Source of the DNA: JBJHCA01 sp050485785 | Lineage (GTDB): Bacteria; Bacteroidota; Bacteroidia; Chitinophagales; Saprospiraceae | NCBI GenBank assembly: GCA_050485785.1 | Contig: JBJHCA010000080.1 | Location: forward strand, 1 to 13,971 | Reading direction: 5' to 3' | Length of the DNA stretch: 13,971 nucleotides | Shown: positions 1 to 7,446 of the stretch, piece after piece | Position numbering within the stretch: the first letter of the stretch is position 1 | Layout of the letters: each line of letters starts with the position of its first letter | Notes under the pieces: generated by a model | What the model was told of the DNA's origin: nothing | The model's input: the letters and a program-made list of their open reading frames with translations, nothing else | The model's database searches: none | Made by a program: the position numbers and the translations under genes

Positions 1-457
1 CCAAACTATCCTATAAAACAAAAAAATATTTCTCCAGCTCAATTTTATTCATCCGGTGTTTGGTAAATAGCATACTAAGGCACCATCACATCCCATATAT
101 TCTGTATTTTTATTTATTCATGGAACTATATTCCGAATAATGCTTCCGATCTTCATTATTTTAATTTGATCAAATTCTTAGGCACATAGACCAAAAGTTT
201 AACCCATGCAATGATTGAAAATGTAATTGAGTACTCAACATAACATTTACAAGTAGTAAAATATTTTTTTACAAAATGTTTGTCTTAATTTAAGTTAAAA
301 TAAAAAGTATATTTTCCCTTTCTGAATTTTACGAAAAATAAGAACGTTCGCTCAAAATTGAAAAATTCGTAAAATCTGTTTTACCCGCCACTTTTCTAAA
401 AGGAAACATTAAGTCTTGAGGCCGGCTAAGCGGAAGAAGAGTTGTTTAAGTCGAAGT
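1..457. other. AT-rich non-coding region
   Basis: No open frame of useful length is seen on either strand, and base composition is clearly richer in A+T than in the genes that follow. It contains several A/T runs, a perfect 10-bp inverted repeat (listed separately) and the 6-bp palindrome GCCGGC at 421-426 just past the end of the DUF4402 gene. I saw no exact TAnnTTTG -7 box on either strand, no tRNA-like fold and no convincing terminator (no GC stem followed by a T run). It lies downstream of the leftward surface-protein unit. The gene on its other side is outside the window. Confidence 0.6.
326..375. repeat. Inverted repeat with 10-bp perfect arms
   Basis: ATTTTACGAA at 326-335 is matched exactly by its reverse complement TTCGTAAAAT at 366-375, with a 30-base spacer. 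The spacer contains a second, 8-bp palindrome, GAACGTTC, at 342-349. The arms are A/T-rich and the loop is long, so this fits a protein-binding operator or a remnant element end better than an intrinsic terminator. No gene is seen directly downstream within the window to assign it to. Confidence 0.45.
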
Positions 458-1030
458 TTACTGATAACTGATAATCAGTTCAAAACTGCCAGAATACATT
501 CCTGTATTCTGGGTAGTTTCAACTTCGAGAGTTCCGCCCAGATGAAACCGCAGATAACCTTCAGCACCAATTTTAGCACCCGCAGGTAAATCGGTTCGGA
601 GAGAGTTTAAACTTATCGACACGGCGGGCAAATTTTCATGGTACAAAGACACCGGATGGCTGGGCAAGGTAATATTGAATTCCGTGTCGGGTTCGCCAAT
701 CACTTCGAATATGGCAGGAGTATTCTTTCCTCTTCCCTCCAGAAGAACCACGCTTCCACGGGATAATCTGTTGCCTCCGGGGCTTTGCTCCAGGGCACCG
801 CCTGAAACACCGGACACTGAAAACTGACCAAACTGAAGGTCATCACTTTTTTCAACAGATACCGGTACAATGATGGAAACAGTAGCCGGAGTGCTAATAC
901 CACTTTGTGTTGATTGTCCGAAGGACAACAAGGGCAATGCACAACAAAGAGCTATCCATAAAAGAAAAATACACCCACGCCAAACTGCGTGAAAATACTT
1001 ATCCAATGTTAGCCTAAGTTGTATGTTCAT
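458..1030 (-). CDS. DUF4402 domain secreted protein
   Basis: A secreted protein of 190 residues with a C-terminal DUF4402-type domain; its biochemical role is unknown. The N-terminus has a long, partly basic n-region, then a hydrophobic core (about residues 21-38, GCIFLLWIALCCALPLLS) and a likely cleavage site after SFGQ. The mature part shows the family pattern: a strand with LQFGQF, a G-rich loop, FEVIGEPDTEFNITLP, and a C-terminal FHLGGTLEV followed by YSGSFELIISY. The ATG at 1030 was preferred over an in-frame ATG at 1057 because a purine-rich, Shine-Dalgarno-like stretch lies just before it and the signal peptide is more compact. It sits 33 bp behind the stop of the GLUG-repeat surface protein on the same strand, so co-transcription is likely. 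DUF4402 proteins are known as small beta-sandwich-like secreted proteins; a structural or adhesive role is inference. Confidence 0.8.
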   Translation of the reverse strand: MNIQLRLTLDKYFHAVWRGCIFLLWIALCCALPLLSFGQSTQSGISTPATVSIIVPVSVEKSDDLQFGQFSVSGVSGGALEQSPGGNRLSRGSVVLLEGRGKNTPAIFEVIGEPDTEFNITLPSHPVSLYHENLPAVSISLNSLRTDLPAGAKIGAEGYLRFHLGGTLEVETTQNTGMYSGSFELIISYQ

Positions 1031-1032
1031 AA

Positions 1033-1044
1033 CTCCCCTTCCTC
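1033..1044 (-). promoter_or_regulatory. Purine-rich ribosome-binding stretch for the DUF4402 gene
   Basis: Read on the minus strand this is GAGGAAGGGGAG, ending 2 bases before the ATG at 1030, with GAGGA placed about 9 bases upstream of it. It is notable because Bacteroidota genes usually lack a Shine-Dalgarno sequence and the other starts in this window show none. It supports the 1030 start over the one at 1057. Confidence 0.45.
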
Positions 1045-1063
1045 TTTTACATGGCATTTTGTT

Positions 1064-3955
1064 TCAGAAAAACACCTTTTCCACCAGCCTGCCTCGATGA
1101 TTGCTGAGTTTTGCAATAAACACACCCGATATGGCAAATTGCAATTGATGGGTGACACCGGGTTCGAGTGTTGCCTGATAAAGTTTTCTTCCTGAAAGAT
1201 CGTACATAGTTAACCTGGCTGACTCATCCATCAGCGTCATGTCGGCGAAAAGGGTTTGGTTGTGCCCGTAAATCAGAGCAGGCAGGGGTAAGTGCGGGTT
1301 GGCAAAGTTCCCTTCCCTGAAGTGGAGAACAAACCTGTCTGCAGCATCTGAAGGCCGTGCCGTAAATGTATATTCAGGGTTCTGTTTTAGATTATACATT
1401 ACTCTGGTCTGAATATCTTCAAGCATCAGATAATCAAACAAGTCCGGGTCAAAATCAGCCGTTATGGTATGTTGCCCTTCTTTTCCCGGTGTAAAAACAA
1501 GGGGAACTACAGGAGTTTTTTCGGTACTGCTGAGAAACCGGATAGAGTATTGTCTGCCCAAGGCCGGGATAAATAAAGATGGAGCATGGGCTATAAAACT
1601 GAATTTTTTCTCAGCCCCTCTGCTTTCAGCATGGTGCCCAAATTCTATATTAACCTGATCAAACCCCGGTGCTCCGTCAGCAGATACTTTGAGTGATATC
1701 TGATGTAAAGCACCGGAAGGTTTGAGCCAGTTTCCGGCATCGTCATGTACCCGCACATCATTATTCATGGTGAGCTGGCCGGTTGAGTTTGCCTTCACAA
1801 AAAAACCCTGAGTTGGAGCTATATATCGTGTGACGCCCAGAGTTCCGGTTTGAGAAGCAGATGCAGAGTGATAAGTACCATAATTGTAGGCCTCATCATT
1901 CCAAATCCACATATAATATCCGCCATTATCGTTTTCCAGCATGCTTCTTTCCCAACCGATGGCTGCTTTCCAGTCTATCGAAGAGGGATAAGGATTGCCC
2001 ATCAGATTATAGCCCAGTTCACTTTCTGTGCCGGCTGTACGGGTAACCGGTACGGAAATATTGCCCTGGTGAAGATTGCCCTTGAACGAAAATGTAGGAT
2101 TAGCAGCCTGATAAGCCACTAAATAACCCTTGCCGGTAACAAAATTGTCACCGCTATTTACCGTATTCCAATCGGGACTGGTGCCGGTTTGCATATAAAA
2201 CACCCATTGGGTATCCGGTTCGTGCCAGGCAAACATATCATATCCGGTACCGTCTGCGTAAGTGCCTGATGGTGTAAACTCAGGCGATATGGCATGGCCG
2301 GCAACCGGCGAAGAAAGCAGATGCCAGGCTTCCGGCTCACCCGGAATGTAGCGCTGAAAAGTTGCTGCTATGCTATTGTTAAAATGGATGAGAGAACCGG
2401 TACCAGTAGCATCGGACACTATAACTATCCCGTTCTGGCCGTTTTGGTTCACAATAGTCTGTGAAACTTTGAGACCGGTACCCGGATTGATAGTAATTGA
2501 TGCGTTGAGCTCTATGGTAAGCTGTGCAACTTCAACATAACCTTGCACAATTATCGGCTTTATAGTAGTATTGGGAATAGTGACCTGGTCATTGGTTCCC
2601 GGAACATTGTTGTTGTTCCAGTTTCCGGCTATATGCCAGCGATGATCTGTATTACCGGTCCAGGTAAAACCGGGTGGCTGTAATTGACCAGAAAGGTGCG
2701 GATAGCCGTTGTTCAATGCCGGATCCAGCACCCAGATATTGGTAAAGTTCCAACCCACAGAAGTAAAAGTGCTCAGGGTTTTCATCTGTGCTGTAGTACG
2801 AGCGGTTCCTCCGGCACTGTTATTCATTCCCGAAGTTTGAGTATCCCAAAATGAATTACTTACTGAGGAGTTCTGACTAAATCCGATAAGGCCGCCCCGG
2901 TTACCTCCACCGGGAGCCACCGAACCACTGGAAAACGATTGTGTAACTGATGTGCCACCTAACCTTCCAACCAAACCACCAACAAAATTATTCCCGTTTA
3001 CAGAACCCACTGCGTAACAATTATCTATGTTGCCTTCGTCTGAACGACCTACAAGCCCACCTGCGATATTGCCCGATGCTGTTACGCTGCCACTGGCATG
3101 GCACCGGGTCAATGTGCCTGTATTGTTTCCCACCAGGCCACCTGTTTCACTGCTTCCATTAACCGGGCCACTTGCCCAGGAATTAAATATTGTAGTGTTC
3201 CATGTATTAGAACCCACAAGTCCCCCTACACGCTGGTCACCGGAAACTGCTGCCTTAGAATGGGAGTTGGAAATGGCAGTACCTCCATAGCCATTAAATC
3301 CGACCAGGCCACCAACATCATGATTGCCCGTAACGGTTCCATCACTATTGGAATTTGAAATCTGACCGTTATTGACAAAACCGGCAATACCGCCAATTGA
3401 ATTACCTGTACCGCTAACAGTACCTTGAAATGCTGACCCGTGGATGCTACCTTGCAAAGTACCTGTAATCCCACCGGTATTATTGCTTCCTGAAACAGAG
3501 CCCGCGGCCTGTATGCTTTGGATAAATGAACCGGAATTGGCAATACCGGCAATGATCCCGGAATTTTCGCTACCTGAAATTTGCACCTGGATGAAGTTGA
3601 TATTCTTAATACTGGCATCCGCTCCAATCTGAGTAAAAAATCCGACTCCATTAGTGCCTGGGCGTTGTATAGTAAACCCTGTGATGGTAAAACCATCGCC
3701 ATCCAGAGTACCATTAAAGTAACTGATCGGCAGCCAGCCGGCACCACTATTCCAACCGGCAGTGGGTGTGGCATTGATGTTGGCCGTGAGTTTAAAGTGG
3801 GCATTATTGGCAGCATTTCTGATTTCATTGAGCTGGGTAAGCGTTGAAATCAGGTAAGGGTTTGCAGCAGTGCCATTGCCGCCATCAAACTGAGCTAAGA
3901 TTGGTGTGGAAAACAAGACCAGGGATAACAGCAACAGCATTGAATAGATCCTCAT
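1064..3955 (-). CDS. GLUG-repeat surface protein, T9SS cargo
   Basis: A large secreted protein, 963 residues from the chosen start. Order of parts, numbered from the longer in-frame ATG at 3988: signal peptide (MRIYSMLLLLSLVLF, likely cut after ILAQ); an entry segment FDGGNGTAANPYLIS typical of GLUG proteins; nine GLUG-type repeats at residues 144-369; a closing FWDTQTSG...GWNF segment; a TWTGN...NWNNNNVPG beta region; a WHLLSSPV...NLMGNPYPSSIDW region common in Bacteroidota surface proteins; and a C-terminal sorting-like domain (about 905-974) with ARLTMYDLSGRKLY and a final LVEKVFF. That end fits type IX secretion and surface anchoring. The ATG at 3955 gives a compact signal peptide; the one at 3988 adds 11 residues but has an A-rich context, so either is possible. 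Adhesion is inferred from the architecture; no catalytic motif is visible. The DUF4402 gene follows directly. Confidence 0.88.
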   Translation of the reverse strand: MRIYSMLLLLSLVLFSTPILAQFDGGNGTAANPYLISTLTQLNEIRNAANNAHFKLTANINATPTAGWNSGAGWLPISYFNGTLDGDGFTITGFTIQRPGTNGVGFFTQIGADASIKNINFIQVQISGSENSGIIAGIANSGSFIQSIQAAGSVSGSNNTGGITGTLQGSIHGSAFQGTVSGTGNSIGGIAGFVNNGQISNSNSDGTVTGNHDVGGLVGFNGYGGTAISNSHSKAAVSGDQRVGGLVGSNTWNTTIFNSWASGPVNGSSETGGLVGNNTGTLTRCHASGSVTASGNIAGGLVGRSDEGNIDNCYAVGSVNGNNFVGGLVGRLGGTSVTQSFSSGSVAPGGGNRGGLIGFSQNSSVSNSFWDTQTSGMNNSAGGTARTTAQMKTLSTFTSVGWNFTNIWVLDPALNNGYPHLSGQLQPPGFTWTGNTDHRWHIAGNWNNNNVPGTNDQVTIPNTTIKPIIVQGYVEVAQLTIELNASITINPGTGLKVSQTIVNQNGQNGIVIVSDATGTGSLIHFNNSIAATFQRYIPGEPEAWHLLSSPVAGHAISPEFTPSGTYADGTGYDMFAWHEPDTQWVFYMQTGTSPDWNTVNSGDNFVTGKGYLVAYQAANPTFSFKGNLHQGNISVPVTRTAGTESELGYNLMGNPYPSSIDWKAAIGWERSMLENDNGGYYMWIWNDEAYNYGTYHSASASQTGTLGVTRYIAPTQGFFVKANSTGQLTMNNDVRVHDDAGNWLKPSGALHQISLKVSADGAPGFDQVNIEFGHHAESRGAEKKFSFIAHAPSLFIPALGRQYSIRFLSSTEKTPVVPLVFTPGKEGQHTITADFDPDLFDYLMLEDIQTRVMYNLKQNPEYTFTARPSDAADRFVLHFREGNFANPHLPLPALIYGHNQTLFADMTLMDESARLTMYDLSGRKLYQATLEPGVTHQLQFAISGVFIAKLSNHRGRLVEKVFF
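2882..3559 (-). repeat. Nine GLUG repeats (coding)
   Basis: Protein-level tandem repeats inside the surface protein. Their cores, at residues counted from the ATG at 3988, are GIIAG 144, GGITG 172, GGIAG 199, GGLVG 226, 255, 283, 310 and 337, and GGLIG 365. The period is 27-29 residues. The first three cores have diverged and the middle five are identical at the core. Each unit follows the pattern (N)S/C..A.GSV.G....GGLVG, expected to build an elongated beta-helix-like stack. The repeats have diverged at the DNA level. Confidence 0.85.
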
Positions 3956-4065
3956 CGAAATTTCACATGAAGTAAAAAGCTGTTGCATGGTTTATTTTAT
4001 GGTATTCCGCAATAATCAACCTGTCTCTGACTGCCTGAACAAAGGAAAATCCGAAAAGCCTACCG

Positions 4066-4073
4066 CAAATATA
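4066..4073 (-). promoter_or_regulatory. Bacteroidota -7 promoter box (TATATTTG)
   Basis: Minus-strand TATATTTG matches the TAnnTTTG consensus exactly and lies about 110 bases upstream of the GLUG surface-protein start. No clear TTG -33 box is seen about 20 bases further upstream, so the call rests on the -7 element and its position. If real, it gives the GLUG-DUF4402 pair its own promoter, separate from the glycosyltransferase gene upstream. Confidence 0.4.
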
Positions 4074-4128
4074 GATATTCCTCATGTTTTGTGAGCGGTT
4101 TCACGCATTTCCATCAAAAAGTATGCCA

Positions 4129-5169
4129 TCAATTGCCGTTTGAATGTAGATCGCTGAATTTATCGATACCTCTCAGGAAAAAATCAACGATCAAGAAACC
4201 GTGGTAACGGCCTAATTTATTCTCCGGTCCGACATGATACCGCTCAATACCCCAACGTACTTCTCGTCTAGCTCTCAGCGTTGCAGGAAAGGAGCGGTAA
4301 AATGCCAGATGAGCCTTAATGACGGCCGTAAAAAATTTCCATCTGCCCTGACGAAGATAAAACATGCCTGCCAGCCCATCCAGTACTAAGCGGAACGGGA
4401 TAAACCACAATAGCCTCGTCAAGGGTTCATTTTTCACAATAGTTTTGAGGCTGTTCCTGAAATTGAGAAAAACTTTACGCTGGCTTTCCTGGGGCAGTGT
4501 TCCTCCGCCCAGATGATAAACAACGGAATGCGGAACAATGCCAATGGAATAGCCTGCGCGTTTAAGCCTCCAGCACAGATCAATTTCTTCCATGTGTGCA
4601 AAATAGGAAGCGTCCAGCCCCCCCAGTCCAAAATACAGATCTGATTTAATGGCAAGGGATGCACCGCTGGCCCAAAACACTTCACGGGTATCATCATACT
4701 GACCTTCATCCTTTTCCACTCCAAAAAATATCCTTCCACGGCAAAACGGATAACACCATGAATCGAGAAATCCGCCGGAAGCTCCTGCAAACTCAAACTT
4801 TGAAGGGTCTTCCTCAGCCAGTATTTTGGGTTGACATGCTGCATGTTTCGTTGAGCTTTTCAACCAGGCGATGAGTGGCTCAAGCCAACCCGGTGCAGGC
4901 CGAACATCGGAATTGAGCAAAACAAAGTAATCAGCTGAAACCTGCTGCAGTGCACGATTGTAGCCTTCAGCAAACCCGTAGTTGCGGTCGAGTTTTATAA
5001 TCTCAAGCTCAGGATAATGCTGGCCCAGCCAATTCACTGAACCGTCATCTGAAGCATTGTCTGCAATAATTATTCGGGCATGCTTTGAGGTATTCTGCAG
5101 GATATCCGGTAAAAAACGTTCCAGGTGATGCTGGCCGTTGTAATTGAGAATGACTACGGCAGTCTGCAT
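4129..5169 (-). CDS. Family 2 glycosyltransferase
   Basis: A GT-A fold glycosyltransferase of 346 residues, probably using a nucleotide sugar to build a surface polysaccharide or rhamnose-type linkage; the acceptor is unknown. The N-terminus has the family opening TAVVILNYNG, then IIIADNASDDGS (nucleotide binding), the metal-binding LLNSDV (N86-S87-D88), and the FAHMEEIDLCWR motif (E195, D197) expected to hold the catalytic base. HLGGGT follows near 219-224. The C-terminal third has a hydrophobic, amphipathic stretch (LLWFIPFRLVLDGLAGMF) that may contact the membrane. The open frame extends upstream to 5262, overlapping ribF, but homologues begin right at the TAVVILN strand, so the ATG at 5169 was chosen; the ATG at 5211 is the alternative. 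It lies 28 bp after ribF on the same strand and is probably co-transcribed. Confidence 0.85.
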   Translation of the reverse strand: MQTAVVILNYNGQHHLERFLPDILQNTSKHARIIIADNASDDGSVNWLGQHYPELEIIKLDRNYGFAEGYNRALQQVSADYFVLLNSDVRPAPGWLEPLIAWLKSSTKHAACQPKILAEEDPSKFEFAGASGGFLDSWCYPFCRGRIFFGVEKDEGQYDDTREVFWASGASLAIKSDLYFGLGGLDASYFAHMEEIDLCWRLKRAGYSIGIVPHSVVYHLGGGTLPQESQRKVFLNFRNSLKTIVKNEPLTRLLWFIPFRLVLDGLAGMFYLRQGRWKFFTAVIKAHLAFYRSFPATLRARREVRWGIERYHVGPENKLGRYHGFLIVDFFLRGIDKFSDLHSNGN

Positions 5170-5197
5170 CAAATCAGCATCCTGAACAGAAATATGT

Positions 5198-6151
5198 TCA
5201 TCCTGCCCCATGGTTCGAATATTTTTCAAAATAACGCAGGGTACTCTGCCTGTCTGTTTCAAGTTGCCGGCTTAGTGCTTCCAGTGATCCAAAATGAATG
5301 TCCTCTCTGAGAAAAGCATGAACTTCCAGCCTGATAAAAATCCCGTATAAATCGCCGCTGAAGTCAAACAAATGCACTTCTATGCTTCTGTTTTGAACTC
5401 CGGCAATGGTTGGCCTCCGCCCGATATACAACATTCCCTTGTAGTGATTTCCTTTAACTTCAGTGGAAACAGCATATATGCCTTCGGCCGGTATGAGTTT
5501 GTAGGGGTTGTGCACCGCAATATTGGCCGTAGGAAACCCAAGTCTGGTTCCAATTTTGTTGCCGTGAACCACTGTTCCGCTCAAAGGGTAAGGGTGCCCC
5601 AGCCATGCACAGGCCACATCAAGTTCACCATTTTCCAGTGCTTGCCTTACTTTGGTAGAACTAACGGCAATGTCGCTGATGGTTTGCGGGGAAATTTCCA
5701 CAATTTCATAGCCATGCACCGGCATCATTTTTTTGAGTGTATCGATGCTCCCTGCCCGGTTGAGGCCAAAGCGATGATCGTACCCGATGATAATGGCTGC
5801 AGGATTAAAATATCTTACAAGAAAATTGGCGATGTACTCTTCGGGCTGTTGAGCTGCGAACGCCAAAGTAAAAGGTATTACTACAAGATGATCAATGCCG
5901 GCTTTTTCGATCAGGGTTGTTTTTTCAGCCAGTGTAGTCAACAGGCGAAGTTGAGAAACATCTTTTTGCAGCGTTATCCGGGGGTGGGGATCAAAAGTGA
6001 GAATTACGGTTTCTCCATTGATTGCAGCACCCTTGAGCTTCATGGTCTCAATAATCCGGAGATGTCCGTGATGCACCCCGTCAAATGAACCGATAGTAAG
6101 CACGGCCCTGTTAAATGCTGGCAGTTGATTGAGTGAAGTATGGACTTTCAA
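5198..6151 (-). CDS. ribF: Bifunctional riboflavin kinase/FAD synthetase
   Basis: Makes FMN from riboflavin and ATP, then FAD from FMN and ATP, in the cytoplasm. The N-terminal FAD synthetase half carries the nucleotidyltransferase motif GSFDGVHHGH (residues 21-30) and SSTKVRQAL near residue 164. The C-terminal riboflavin kinase half carries GTRLGFPTAN (201-210) and YIGRRPT. Length, 317 residues, is normal for the family. There is no in-frame ATG before the essential FDG motif, so the start must be non-ATG. TTG at 6151 yields MKVHTSLNQL, which matches the usual Bacteroidota RibF opening; TTG at 6181 would add ten residues (MQLQLIRISN). It is divergent from the aminotransferase gene across about 160 bp, and a glycosyltransferase gene follows closely. 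No FMN riboswitch was recognised in the upstream gap. Confidence 0.96.
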   Translation of the reverse strand: MKVHTSLNQLPAFNRAVLTIGSFDGVHHGHLRIIETMKLKGAAINGETVILTFDPHPRITLQKDVSQLRLLTTLAEKTTLIEKAGIDHLVVIPFTLAFAAQQPEEYIANFLVRYFNPAAIIIGYDHRFGLNRAGSIDTLKKMMPVHGYEIVEISPQTISDIAVSSTKVRQALENGELDVACAWLGHPYPLSGTVVHGNKIGTRLGFPTANIAVHNPYKLIPAEGIYAVSTEVKGNHYKGMLYIGRRPTIAGVQNRSIEVHLFDFSGDLYGIFIRLEVHAFLREDIHFGSLEALSRQLETDRQSTLRYFEKYSNHGAG

Positions 6152-6311
6152 GTTACTGATCCGTATTAATTGCAGCTGCAAAGAAACAAAGAATTAGCCG
6201 GTATTGGGGAGTTATGCATTCAATCTGAGTTTCCGTTTTTGACTCACAAATTTTTTATGCAAACATTGCCTGCATTTTAATAATTGACTTAGTTCCGCTA
6301 AATTAGCCCTC

Positions 6312-7421
6312 ATGAATCATCCAATATTCATTCCGGAGCATATTCAACAACTGAAACCTTATGAACCGGGATTGACTAAGGAACAGCTCAGAGAAAAACT
6401 TGGCGTTCCGCGTATCATTTCGCTTTGGAACAATGAAAACCCCTGGGGGCCTGCTCCTTCGGCTGAACAAGCCGCACAAAGAGCCATATCAAAAAATAAT
6501 CTCTACCCTGATCCCGGTGCTGTAATGCTCAAGCAAGCACTGGCTAAACACCTCAACGTACCAGAAAACACCATAGTAGCCGGCAATGGCGGTGAAAGCC
6601 TTCTGATGCTGATGCTGACTGCTTTGTGCAAGCCGGGAGACGAAATTTTGACTTCTCAGGGCTCCTTTGTGATTATGTATCTGTGGGCAAAAATCAGGAA
6701 TTTACCACTCAGATTAATTCCGCTTACACCTTCCTATGCATTTGATCTCGACCGGATTCTGGACTCAGTAAGTGACCATACCCGTCTGATTTACCTGGCC
6801 AATGCCAATAACCCTACGGGTACAGGGATCAACAGTCACCAACTGAAGTCATTCATTGAAAAAATACCGCCGCATATTCTCATCATGGTTGACGAAGCAT
6901 ACTTCGAATTTTCAGTAGCTATGGATCCAGATTTTCCTGACACTACCCGATGGGAATATCCCAATGTGATGACACTTCGATCTTTCTCCAAATGCTATGG
7001 CATTGCCGGTACCCGACTGGGATACCTCATCACTCAACCTCCCCTGGCCGAAGCCATTCAGAAAGTAAGTCTCACCTTTGAACCAACGGGTCTGGCACAG
7101 GAGATAGGCACGGCAGTACTCAACGACGCAGAATATCTGAACTATGTGGTAAGCAGCAACAAAGCGGCATTGCAACAGTATTATGACGGATTTAACCGAC
7201 TTCATATTAAGTACATTCCCTCTATGGCCAACTTCGTTATGATCGACATGGAGACCGTTGACCGGGCCCGCAAATTGTTTCATGGACTTTACAGCCGAGG
7301 CATCCTGACCAGAATGCTCGATGGCAGCGGGCTGGGGCACTGCATTCGGATTTCGGCAGGCAGACCCGAAGATAACAAAGAAGTACTGGATGCCATTCAA
7401 TCCCTTCAACACACACTCTGA
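6312..7421 (+). CDS. HisC-like PLP aminotransferase
   Basis: A fold type I, class I/II aminotransferase of 369 residues, most like histidinol-phosphate aminotransferase. Visible landmarks are SLWNNENPWGP (HisC-type substrate/PLP loop), GNGGESLL, ANANNPTGT (164-171), DEAYFEF with the PLP-binding D194 and Y197, SFSKCYGIAGTRLGY with the Schiff-base lysine K227, and RISAGRPEDN with the carboxylate-binding R346. No other histidine-biosynthesis gene is near, so hisC itself is only one possibility; aromatic or other amino-acid transamination is common in this subgroup. The ATG at 6312 starts at the expected place. It is followed after 25 bp by an anion transporter gene on the same strand, suggesting a two-gene operon in which transport and transamination may share a substrate (inference). 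Confidence 0.85.
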   Translation: MNHPIFIPEHIQQLKPYEPGLTKEQLREKLGVPRIISLWNNENPWGPAPSAEQAAQRAISKNNLYPDPGAVMLKQALAKHLNVPENTIVAGNGGESLLMLMLTALCKPGDEILTSQGSFVIMYLWAKIRNLPLRLIPLTPSYAFDLDRILDSVSDHTRLIYLANANNPTGTGINSHQLKSFIEKIPPHILIMVDEAYFEFSVAMDPDFPDTTRWEYPNVMTLRSFSKCYGIAGTRLGYLITQPPLAEAIQKVSLTFEPTGLAQEIGTAVLNDAEYLNYVVSSNKAALQQYYDGFNRLHIKYIPSMANFVMIDMETVDRARKLFHGLYSRGILTRMLDGSGLGHCIRISAGRPEDNKEVLDAIQSLQHTL

Positions 7422-7446
7422 CGCACAGCGGTTTAAACACTAAAAC

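Noticed and set aside
467..479. 13-base palindrome ACTGATAATCAGT near the DUF4402 stop
   Set aside because: It encodes the conserved C-terminal strand (LIIS), has a short A/T-rich stem and no T run after it, so it is not a terminator.
2882..3559. Regular spacing that could suggest a CRISPR-like array
   Set aside because: The period (about 81-87 bases) is a protein repeat in one continuous reading frame; the DNA units are not identical and there are no spacers.
3226..3828. A 200-codon open frame overlapping the GLUG repeat region on the same strand in another frame
   Set aside because: It is a by-product of the repetitive composition of the GLUG coding sequence and lacks a signal peptide or coherent domain.
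4086..4110. GTGA...TCAC hairpin downstream of the glycosyltransferase gene
   Set aside because: The stem is about four base pairs without a following T run, too weak for a terminator.
5170..5262. N-terminal extension of the glycosyltransferase frame overlapping ribF
   Set aside because: Homologues begin at the TAVVILN strand, so the extra 31 residues are probably not translated.
5372..6088. A 238-codon open frame on the plus strand opposite ribF
   Set aside because: It lies wholly inside the well-supported ribF gene, has no recognisable domain and reads as the antisense shadow of ribF.
6284..6306. TTG at 6284 and TAAATTAG at 6299 before the aminotransferase gene as a promoter
   Set aside because: The spacer is only 12 bases, the -7 box has a mismatch, and the start codon would lie at the transcription start.
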